This document shows positions 1 to 5,131 of a stretch of 13,078 nt of DNA, one piece after another (the first letter of the stretch is position 1; each line of letters starts with the position of its first letter). The notes below the pieces were generated by a model. The model saw only the letters and a program-made list of their open reading frames with translations. It searched no databases and was not told the origin of the DNA. The position numbers and the translations under genes are program-made. The DNA comes from Cellvibrionales bacterium (GTDB lineage: Bacteria; Pseudomonadota; Gammaproteobacteria; Pseudomonadales; JAHEGP01), in NCBI GenBank assembly GCA_024645065.1, contig JAHEGP010000070.1, positions 1 to 13,078 on the forward strand, written 5' to 3'.

Positions 1-18
1 TTCGCAGAGCGAAAATAA

Positions 19-48
19 TTGGCCACTACAGGCAAACATCGATAGGAT
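19..48 (+). promoter_or_regulatory. Possible weak sigma70-like promoter before the first gene
   Basis: TTGGCC at 19-24 and TAGGAT at 43-48 each match the sigma70 consensus at four of six positions and are separated by 18 bases. Transcription would start about 30 bases before the ATG at 84. Matches this loose occur often by chance, and the region upstream lies outside the window, so the call is tentative. Confidence 0.2.
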
Positions 49-83
49 GGAGAGAAAACAGCCTGGGTAAAGGGTGATCGTTA

Positions 84-866
84 ATGGCCGCACAAATTCA
101 GCAACTCGCCGATAATTTCTGGAATATCCGCGGCTCGTTCAAGATTGGTGGCGTACTGGACATCAAAACCCACTGCTCGCTGGTAAAACTCGCTTCCGGC
201 AAGTTCGTATTTCTCGACGCCTATACACTACCCACCAAGGTCAAGCGAGAGGTCGATAAGCTCACCGATAATGGCGCGGATATAGAAGCCATCATCAACC
301 TGCATCCCTTTCACACGGTGCACGTGTCGGCGATGCAGCAGCAGTATCCCCGGGCCAAACTCTACGGCACTGCTCGCCATGTCGCCTTGCTTCCCGAGCT
401 ACCCTGGGAGGCTGACCTTACTGAAAGCGACGCACTACAGGCGCGCTATGCAGCCGATCTGGAGTTTTCGATTCCGGCGGGAGTCGACTTTATCTCCAGC
501 AATGACAAGATTCATTTCTCCTCTGTGCTGGTATTTCATCCCGCATCCAGAACCATCCATGTCGATGACACCCTGATGTATCTTCGCTTGCCCCGGGCGG
601 CGGCTATGATTGGTGTACAGGGACCACTGGTGTTTCATCCAACGCTTGGATCAGCCTTGCTGCGCCAGGCCGGCGCTGCCCGGGCATTTCGTCAATGGGC
701 GTCAACCCTGGCTGAGAAATGGTCAGATGCCGAAAACCTGTGTGCCGCTCACACCGGTAATCTGCTGCGACAAGGGAGTGCAGGCGACTCCATTGCAGAG
801 CGAATCGAGCGGGCACTGCACAAAGTCGATCGCGTGCTGGCACGGCATGAAAGCAAGTACGGTTAA
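84..866 (+). CDS. Metallo-beta-lactamase-fold-like protein with an altered metal motif (DUF4336-like)
   Basis: This 260-residue protein has the general layout of a metallo-beta-lactamase-fold hydrolase but a divergent active site. An N-terminal beta-rich part (about 1-60) leads to a hydrophobic strand ending in His74, His77 and His80, spaced HxxHxxH, where classical enzymes have HxHxDH. Further candidate ligands are His99, His152, the HVDD segment at 159-162 (Asp161 sits about where the bridging Asp would be) and His223 near the C-terminus. Spacing and local sequence recall the DUF4336 branch; that is from memory, not a search. There is no signal peptide or membrane segment, so it is probably cytosolic. 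The ATG at 84 follows an AAGGGTGA-like ribosome site at about 70-77. An acyl-CoA dehydrogenase lies downstream, so a thioesterase-like role is possible but unproven. Substrate unknown; the fold assignment is fairly likely, catalytic activity uncertain. Confidence 0.7.
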   Translation: MAAQIQQLADNFWNIRGSFKIGGVLDIKTHCSLVKLASGKFVFLDAYTLPTKVKREVDKLTDNGADIEAIINLHPFHTVHVSAMQQQYPRAKLYGTARHVALLPELPWEADLTESDALQARYAADLEFSIPAGVDFISSNDKIHFSSVLVFHPASRTIHVDDTLMYLRLPRAAAMIGVQGPLVFHPTLGSALLRQAGAARAFRQWASTLAEKWSDAENLCAAHTGNLLRQGSAGDSIAERIERALHKVDRVLARHESKYG

Positions 867-1062
867 CAGGCAAGCCCGATTTTTCAGCATAAACCCGGGT
901 TCGGCGGACAGGGCGATTGCCAGTCAGCACGCGACCAGGGACTGGCTGTCCGAAGATGATCCAATTTTCTCCCGAACCGCGTATCCAGAAGCGGAACAGG
1001 ATTTGACGCAAATGCGACGATTGAAAAGCGGGGACTACCCCGGATATGAGGAAGCACTATGA
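847..1062 (+). CDS. Possible small hypothetical protein, 71 residues, coupled to the next gene
   Basis: An open frame starts with ATG at 847, overlapping the end of the preceding gene by 20 bases, and stops with TGA at 1060-1062. That stop overlaps the ATG of the acyl-CoA dehydrogenase (ATGA), an arrangement typical of translational coupling. It fills an otherwise empty gap of about 190 bases. The predicted product is hydrophilic, acidic toward its C-terminus, has no cysteine and no membrane segment, and resembles no family I know. Against it: there is no good ribosome site before 847, and the same frame is open upstream as far as 610, inside another gene, so it may be open only by chance. 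A short leader or translated coupling peptide is an alternative. Confidence 0.25.
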   Translation: MKASTVNRQARFFSINPGSADRAIASQHATRDWLSEDDPIFSRTAYPEAEQDLTQMRRLKSGDYPGYEEAL

Positions 1063-2828
1063 GCTATTACCGAGCACCCCTGGACAATATCAACTTTACC
1101 CTGTTTGACGTGCTGGACGCCGGTCGATTAGCCCAGTGCGAGCGCTTTGCGGAGGCGACCCCGGAGACGCTGAAAGCCATCATAGAAGAAGCCGGCAAAC
1201 TGGCGGAGAACGTACTTCTGCCGGCAAACAAGGCCGGTGATTCACAGGGATGCAGCTATGACCCTGAAACCCACTCGGTCAAGACTGCAGACGGCTTCAA
1301 GGAGGCCTACCAGACCTACCGAGAGGCGGGCTGGAGTGGATTGACAGCATCCCCGGAGTTTGGCGGGCAGGGCTTGCCGCACCTGCTGAAATTCACCATT
1401 GACGAATTGGTGTGTTCAAGCAATCTGTCCTTTGGCATGTATCCCGGGCTCTCCCATGGGGCAATCAGCGCCCTGACCGAGCACGCAAGCCCCGAGTTAC
1501 AACAGCAATATCTCGGCAAGCTGGTGGCCGGGGACTGGTCGGGCACCATGTGCCTCACCGAACCCCAGTGCGGTACAGACCTCGGCCTGATTCGCACCAG
1601 GGCCCAACCGGCAGCAGACGGCAGTTACGAAATCACCGGCACCAAAATCTGGATCACCGGCGGTGAGCACGACATGGTTGAAAATATTATTCACCTGGTG
1701 CTCGCAAAGTTGCCGGATGCGCCTGAGGGGACCAGTGGCATATCGCTGTTTGTGGTGCCCAAGTTCCTGCTGGACGGCAGCCGAAATACCGTCTTTTGCG
1801 GTGGCCTCGAACACAAGATGGGAATCAATGGCTCATCCACCTGCGTCATGAATTTCGAGGGTGCGAGGGGCTGGCTGGTAGGGGAGCCGAACAAGGGCCT
1901 GCGCTGCATGTTCACCATGATGAACGCCGCCCGTTTGATGGTGGGTATCCAGGGGCTGGGGCTGGCGGAAACGGGCTACCAGGTGTCGCTGGATTTTGCT
2001 CGCCAGCGCCTGCAGGGAAGGTCCGTGTCCGGCCCGAAAAACCCGGACGGCCCCGCCGATCCCATCATCGTCCACCCCAATGTGCGCCGCATGTTGCTGC
2101 GCCAAAAGGTCATTATTGAGGGGTCCCGGGCGATGGTGTACTGGACCGGATTGCACCTCGACCTGAGCCATGCCGACGCCGATGAAGATCGGCGCCATAA
2201 ATCGGACGACATCGTGCAACTGATGACCCCTGTGGTGAAGGCGTTCCTCACCGATGAAGGGTTCTTCTCCTGCGACCAGGCGTTGCAGGTAATGGGTGGC
2301 GCCGGGTTTACCCGGGATTGGCCGGTAGAGCAGTTGCTCCGTGATGGGCGGATCGCGAGGATTTATGAGGGCACCAACGGCATACAGGCCCTCGACCTGG
2401 TGGGTCGCAAGCTGCTGATGCGCGGTGGGCGCCTGCCTGGAACCTACAACGCTGAAATGAACGATATGCTGGCCGGCGTGGGCAACGAAGAGCACAAACA
2501 GGCTTGCGGGGTGTTTATGAAATCACTCAACAACGCCCTGACCTGGCTGATGTCCAACGCGATGACCGACCCGGAGCAGGCTGCCACGGTGGCACCGATA
2601 CTGCTGCGGATGTACGCGCTGACCACGCTGGCGGTGCTGTGGGCAAAAATGGCGGACCAGAGTCAAAAACCCGAGACAACGGAGCAGTACAGCAGTGGGT
2701 TTCTGCAGGGCAAACGCAAGGCGGCCAACCATTTCTTCAGCTTGTTCACGCCGGAGATCCAGGCCCTGGAGGTCGAGCTGAGCGCGGGCAAGGACACCAT
2801 CATGGCCTTTGCCGATGAAGAGTTCTGA
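1059..2828 (+). CDS. Acyl-CoA dehydrogenase, long DmdC/FadE-type subfamily
   Basis: FAD-dependent enzyme that introduces the alpha-beta double bond into an acyl-CoA thioester, passing electrons to electron-transfer flavoprotein. At 589 residues it belongs to the long subfamily that includes 3-methylmercaptopropionyl-CoA dehydrogenase (DmdC) and Pseudomonas FadE-like enzymes, rather than the roughly 380-residue short-chain type. Visible landmarks are an N-terminal helical domain (about 35-155), the FAD/substrate beta domain with TMCLTEPQCGTDLG (163-176) and ITGTKIWIT (192-200), a helical domain with GGAGFTRDWPVEQLLRD (413-429), and the catalytic-base signature YEGTNGIQ with Glu437, followed by an extra C-terminal helical region (about 465-589) typical of this subfamily. 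A TGAGGA ribosome site at 1047-1052 supports the ATG at 1059. The substrate cannot be told from the sequence: medium- or long-chain acyl-CoA and methylmercaptopropionyl-CoA are both possible. It ends 78 bases from a convergent gene. Confidence 0.93.
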   Translation: MSYYRAPLDNINFTLFDVLDAGRLAQCERFAEATPETLKAIIEEAGKLAENVLLPANKAGDSQGCSYDPETHSVKTADGFKEAYQTYREAGWSGLTASPEFGGQGLPHLLKFTIDELVCSSNLSFGMYPGLSHGAISALTEHASPELQQQYLGKLVAGDWSGTMCLTEPQCGTDLGLIRTRAQPAADGSYEITGTKIWITGGEHDMVENIIHLVLAKLPDAPEGTSGISLFVVPKFLLDGSRNTVFCGGLEHKMGINGSSTCVMNFEGARGWLVGEPNKGLRCMFTMMNAARLMVGIQGLGLAETGYQVSLDFARQRLQGRSVSGPKNPDGPADPIIVHPNVRRMLLRQKVIIEGSRAMVYWTGLHLDLSHADADEDRRHKSDDIVQLMTPVVKAFLTDEGFFSCDQALQVMGGAGFTRDWPVEQLLRDGRIARIYEGTNGIQALDLVGRKLLMRGGRLPGTYNAEMNDMLAGVGNEEHKQACGVFMKSLNNALTWLMSNAMTDPEQAATVAPILLRMYALTTLAVLWAKMADQSQKPETTEQYSSGFLQGKRKAANHFFSLFTPEIQALEVELSAGKDTIMAFADEEF

Positions 2829-2876
2829 GTCTGGCCGGCCTTGATTCAGCCCCCCGGGCAAGCTGCTGCAAGGCGG

Positions 2877-2897
2877 TAGTCGGGCGTAGCCCGGCTG
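2877..2897. repeat. Short inverted repeat between convergent genes
   Basis: CGGGC at 2881-2885 pairs with GCCCG at 2889-2893 around a three-base GTA loop, extendable to nine pairs including two G-U pairs (2877-2885 with 2889-2897). It lies between the 3' ends of two convergent genes, where a bidirectional terminator is expected, but neither strand shows a following run of T. The downstream half contains TAGCCCGGCT, which recurs at 3919-3928. It may be a weak or factor-assisted terminator, or a REP-like element. Confidence 0.35.
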
Positions 2898-2906
2898 GCA
2901 GCGGAT

Positions 2907-3728
2907 TTAAAGTGCGAAGCGCTGGCGCAGAAATCTCGCAATGCCATCGGCATCATGGTGTCCAATGACGGCAGTCGCAGCGCCCTTGATGTGATCCCGG
3001 GCATTCTCCGGGGCGTAGGCCTCATCGGCCTGCTCGAACATGGGTAAGTCGTTGTCGCTGTCACCGAAGCAGACGACCCGCTCGATGCCCAACTCGGACT
3101 TTAACAGCGTCACGGCGCCGCCCTTGTTGCCGCTGCTATGGTGGACATCGATCCAGTACAAGTCGTCTCCCTCCAGAGCCTCGCCCATATACGCCACCAG
3201 TTGAGGCTCCGTGTCGATCAGTCGGGCTACGGCTTCCAGTGCGGCCCTTGGCCCCAGGGCGCTGATATTGGTGATGTCGGCGTCCGCCGGTATCCGTGCC
3301 AGGGGCAATACCGGCAGTTTGCGGTCCTTGCCAATAAGCCGGGCGAGGCGCCGCTCGGTTTCATTGCGCAGGGGAGGGTGATAGACCGCGTGGTGCTCGC
3401 CGGGCTCCAGGGTGAATATGAACGGGCTGACATCGCGGTCCAGTAAAGCGTGCAGCAAGTGCTGGATTTCTGTTTCTGTCAACAGATACTGGTGGCTGTA
3501 ACTCTGGTAGAGCGGATTCCAGATTACGACGCCGTTCTTGAATATTTGTGGCAGATCGAAGCCGTGGCCGTGCAATAAATCCCGCGCCGCGTGCAGGGTT
3601 CTTCCCGTAGCCACGGTGTACGCTATATTGCGTTGCTGCAGCCGCTTCAGGGTGTCGCGGGTATAGTCAGAGATACGGCTCTGTCGATTGAGTAAGGTGC
3701 CATCCAGATCGAAAACTAGCAATTCCAT
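2907..3728 (-). CDS. Cof-type HAD-IIB family phosphatase
   Basis: A 273-residue haloacid dehalogenase-superfamily hydrolase of the Cof/IIB class, which typically removes phosphate from sugar phosphates, nucleotides or cofactors such as pyridoxal phosphate in the cytosol. All four HAD motifs are intact: motif I DLDGT with nucleophile Asp7 and acid/base Asp9; motif II ATGR with Thr41; motif III Lys202 in NKGGA; motif IV GDSDND with Asp223 and Asp227. The segment between motifs II and III (about 80-195) is the alpha/beta cap that sets specificity in this class. Length is normal for the family (about 260-290). The ATG on the minus strand is at 3728-3726; no strong ribosome site precedes it. It is a single gene converging on the acyl-CoA dehydrogenase and diverging from the SET gene. 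Exact substrate unknown. Confidence 0.9.
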   Translation of the reverse strand: MELLVFDLDGTLLNRQSRISDYTRDTLKRLQQRNIAYTVATGRTLHAARDLLHGHGFDLPQIFKNGVVIWNPLYQSYSHQYLLTETEIQHLLHALLDRDVSPFIFTLEPGEHHAVYHPPLRNETERRLARLIGKDRKLPVLPLARIPADADITNISALGPRAALEAVARLIDTEPQLVAYMGEALEGDDLYWIDVHHSSGNKGGAVTLLKSELGIERVVCFGDSDNDLPMFEQADEAYAPENARDHIKGAATAVIGHHDADGIARFLRQRFAL

Positions 3729-3776
3729 AATGCACTGTTCTTTTCAGGACAAGGGGAGTGGCTGTATTCAGGTCGC

Positions 3777-3805
3777 AAGGTAGCGCGCCCGCAGTCCGAA
3801 GTAAA
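3777..3805 (-). promoter_or_regulatory. Possible weak promoter for the HAD phosphatase
   Basis: On the minus strand, TTTACT (3805-3800) and TACCTT (3782-3777) are separated by 17 bases and match the sigma70 hexamers at four and three of six positions. They lie about 50 bases upstream of the HAD start codon. The spacing is ideal but the hexamers are weak. Confidence 0.2.
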
Positions 3806-3841
3806 TGTGCCATCGAGTTTCTCTTCGGCTCCCGTTACGCA

Positions 3842-3935
3842 CGCTGTAAGCGAACTCCCCGGGCAGCTTCTGTGGCATTGATAGCGAAACCCTGGCGTTG
3901 TGGTGCGGCTGCGCGGACTAGCCCGGCTTACAGTG
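3842..3935. repeat. Long imperfect stem-loop
   Basis: CGCTGTAAGC at 3842-3851 is complementary to GCTTACAGTG at 3926-3935 (nine Watson-Crick pairs plus one G-U when read as RNA). Inside it, CGGGC at 3860-3864 can pair with GCCCG at 3921-3925. Together they would close a stem-loop of about 94 bases, by eye the most extensive pairing in the window. It lies in a stretch with no convincing gene. Whether it is transcribed, and on which strand, cannot be seen. Confidence 0.4.
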
Positions 3936-3988
3936 GCTTCGGTGGCGGCTTGGTGTCCGCCTGGGGGTGCCACATCCCGAGAGGTGTA

Positions 3989-4005
3989 CCCGAACGCGAT
4001 TCGGG
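3989..4005. repeat. Six-pair hairpin
   Basis: CCCGAA at 3989-3994 and TTCGGG at 4000-4005 flank a five-base loop. On the plus strand it is followed by CTATCATATTT, which is only modestly T-rich, so a rho-independent terminator for an RNA made from this gap is possible but weak. Confidence 0.3.
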
Positions 4006-4069
4006 CTATCATATTTCATGGCGCCCTGAGCTATGGAAGTTCGACCCACCGGGTTTCTGGCTCGCGTCA

Positions 4070-4100
4070 TTGACACTCTGCAGTGAAACCTGACTATTCA
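4070..4100 (+). promoter_or_regulatory. Possible promoter for the SET-domain gene
   Basis: A perfect sigma70 -35 hexamer, TTGACA, lies at 4070-4075. The best -10 candidates are poor: TATTCA at 4095-4100 (19-base spacer, three matches) or GACTAT at 4092-4097 (16-base spacer). Either would give a leader of roughly 15-20 bases before the TTG start at 4124. Confidence 0.3.
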
Positions 4101-4123
4101 ACCTGCCAGGAAGAAACAATCGT

Positions 4124-4429
4124 TTGAAGCGCTATCTAGAGATAAAAAAAAGCAAGATCCATGGGCGTGGGCTGTTTGCGCGCAGGCCGCTGGAAAGGGG
4201 AGCAGTGCTGGGTAAATGCCGGACGTCGCCAAATCGCAACGCTACGCCGACTGCCTATACGCTGTGGTTGAACGAAGAGCATTGCGTAGATGTGTTGTGC
4301 AAGTTTCGTTACATCAACCATTCCAAGCGGCCTAACGTTGTCTATTACGATGATCTTACCGTGGTTGCACTGAAGCCGATCAAGCCCGGCGATGAATTGG
4401 TTCACGATTATGGCGACGCCTGGGACTAG
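4124..4429 (+). CDS. Minimal SET-domain protein (putative protein lysine methyltransferase)
   Basis: This 101-residue protein is essentially a bare SET domain, the fold that transfers methyl from S-adenosylmethionine to protein lysines. The family signatures are present: GRGLFA (14-19, the first SAM-contacting loop), YINHS (63-67, whose Asn-His binds the cofactor in the pseudoknot) and GDELVHDYG (89-97, with the ELxxDY-like motif and catalytic-region Tyr96). Pre-SET and post-SET cysteine clusters are absent, so the substrate channel may be incomplete or completed by a partner. The start is TTG at 4124, chosen because AGGAAG at 4108-4113 sits ten bases upstream and the sequence aligns with family N-termini from there. 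The target is unknown; bacterial SET proteins have been reported to modify ribosomal or chromatin-like proteins. The next gene begins nine bases after the stop, so the two are probably co-transcribed. Confidence 0.85.
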   Translation: MKRYLEIKKSKIHGRGLFARRPLERGAVLGKCRTSPNRNATPTAYTLWLNEEHCVDVLCKFRYINHSKRPNVVYYDDLTVVALKPIKPGDELVHDYGDAWD

Positions 4430-4438
4430 GTTGGCGCT

Positions 4439-4873
4439 ATGGTCTTTTATCGAGGCATTTTGGTGTTCGCACTGTGTTGCAAGGCTGTTGCAAGCGAGAG
4501 TCTCTGGTACTGCAGTGAGCTGGAATCGGCGGGTCTGCGATTTCAATATGGCTTGTGGTCCCAGAAAAGCTTCAATATAGCGGGTTACGCGATACGCCAG
4601 CGCGGCTTTGATCTGGATCTCGAGAAGTTCGGAATGCTTCCGGAAACAACCCAGTGTTCCTTCGACTACCGGGATTCCATCATTAGTTGTACCGATCGTT
4701 ATACACTGTTTAACCTCAACACCAGCACCGGCAAGGCAGCGATGGCCCATGCTCTGGGTTGGGTCAGTGAAACCCAGCCTTTGAGTTATGCCACCAACGA
4801 TTTGAGTGTCAGCGCCCTGCTTTGCAAGAAGCTGATTCCCGGATCAAAGCCGAGCCCAGGGCCCGCCCGGTAA
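4439..4873 (+). CDS. Hypothetical secreted (periplasmic) cysteine-containing protein
   Basis: I recognise no family for this 144-residue protein. It starts with an apparent signal peptide: Arg5, a hydrophobic core at about 7-14, and a good signal-peptidase I site AVA|S after Ala18. The cysteines at 13 and 14 do not form a convincing lipobox (Phe-Ala-Leu-Cys). The mature part is about 126 residues with Cys25, Cys73, Cys84 and Cys129, enough for two disulfides, and several aromatic residues (for example SLWYC at 21-25), suggesting a small beta-rich periplasmic or exported domain. The ATG at 4439 follows the SET gene by nine bases with only a modest TAGG ribosome site at about 4427-4430, so translation may be partly coupled. 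The C-terminus is proline- and glycine-rich, possibly unstructured. Gene reality is fairly likely from the signal peptide and spacing. Confidence 0.65.
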   Translation: MVFYRGILVFALCCKAVASESLWYCSELESAGLRFQYGLWSQKSFNIAGYAIRQRGFDLDLEKFGMLPETTQCSFDYRDSIISCTDRYTLFNLNTSTGKAAMAHALGWVSETQPLSYATNDLSVSALLCKKLIPGSKPSPGPAR

Positions 4874-5131
4874 AGTCCTGCTGTCGGCTGGGCCGACTCG
4901 CGGCGAACTCTCGCATTCCGGCACCGGGTAGTCTCTTGATGTTGCTCTTCGATTTTGCTGTGACCCAGCGCACATAATCGCTGACCGGCGCTGCAAACTT
5001 CGACTGACTGCAATCCCCGGCTTGCGTGGCTCGACTATTCTTTGAAGCAGCGGGCGTGCTAGCCAAAAATGTGGCACGCCACCCGGCCACCAGAACTGCC
5101 ACTGAGCAGTCCGCAAAATTACAGCAGGGAT
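4874..5131. other. Intergenic gap with one hairpin
   Basis: About 258 bases with no gene I can support. A perfect six-pair hairpin, GTCGGC 4883-4888 and GCCGAC 4892-4897 with a TGG loop, lies ten bases after the stop of the secreted-protein gene. It could end transcription, but no T run follows. A weak promoter-like pair for the next gene, TTGAAG 5042-5047 and AAAAAT 5065-5070 with a 17-base spacer, can be drawn. Confidence 0.35.

Larger units (their letters stand above)
3729..4123. other. Gene-free intergenic region with inverted repeats
   Basis: About 395 bases separate two divergent genes. The frames open here give low-complexity, arginine/serine-rich or cysteine-scattered products with no recognisable domain, so I call no gene. 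Several self-complementary segments are visible: 3842-3851 with 3926-3935 (ten pairs including one G-U), CGGGC 3860-3864 with GCCCG 3921-3925 nested inside, GGCGG 3944-3948 with CCGCC 3957-3961, and CCCGAA 3989-3994 with TTCGGG 4000-4005. A structured RNA on either strand, a degenerate mobile-element remnant, or plain GC-rich spacer could explain them. Promoters for both flanking genes should also lie here. Confidence 0.5.

Noticed and set aside
1..13. Inverted repeat TTCGC-AGA-GCGAA at the window edge
   Set aside because: It is only five pairs, is cut by the window edge and lacks a T run, so no terminator or operator can be claimed.
1833..2495. Minus-strand frame of 220 residues opposite the acyl-CoA dehydrogenase
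   Set aside because: The dehydrogenase frame carries conserved motifs across this stretch; the antisense product is His/Gln-rich with no family features.
3716..4012. Minus-strand frame of 98 residues upstream of and overlapping the HAD gene start
   Set aside because: It overlaps the HAD start codon in another frame and has no recognisable domain or plausible composition.
3758..4093. Plus-strand frame of 111 residues with a GTG start in the intergenic region
   Set aside because: Composition is rich in Arg, Ser, Trp and Cys without domain pattern, no ribosome site fits convincingly, and the inverted repeats explain the region at least as well.
4883..4897. Hairpin GTCGGC-TGG-GCCGAC as a rho-independent terminator
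   Set aside because: The stem is perfect but short, and neither strand has a following T run, so it is mentioned only as part of the gap.
5069..5131. Upstream ATG at 5069 extending the coiled-coil protein by 21 residues
   Set aside because: The ATG at 5132 has a better ribosome site (AGGG 5126-5129) and the extension is proline-rich without structural character.
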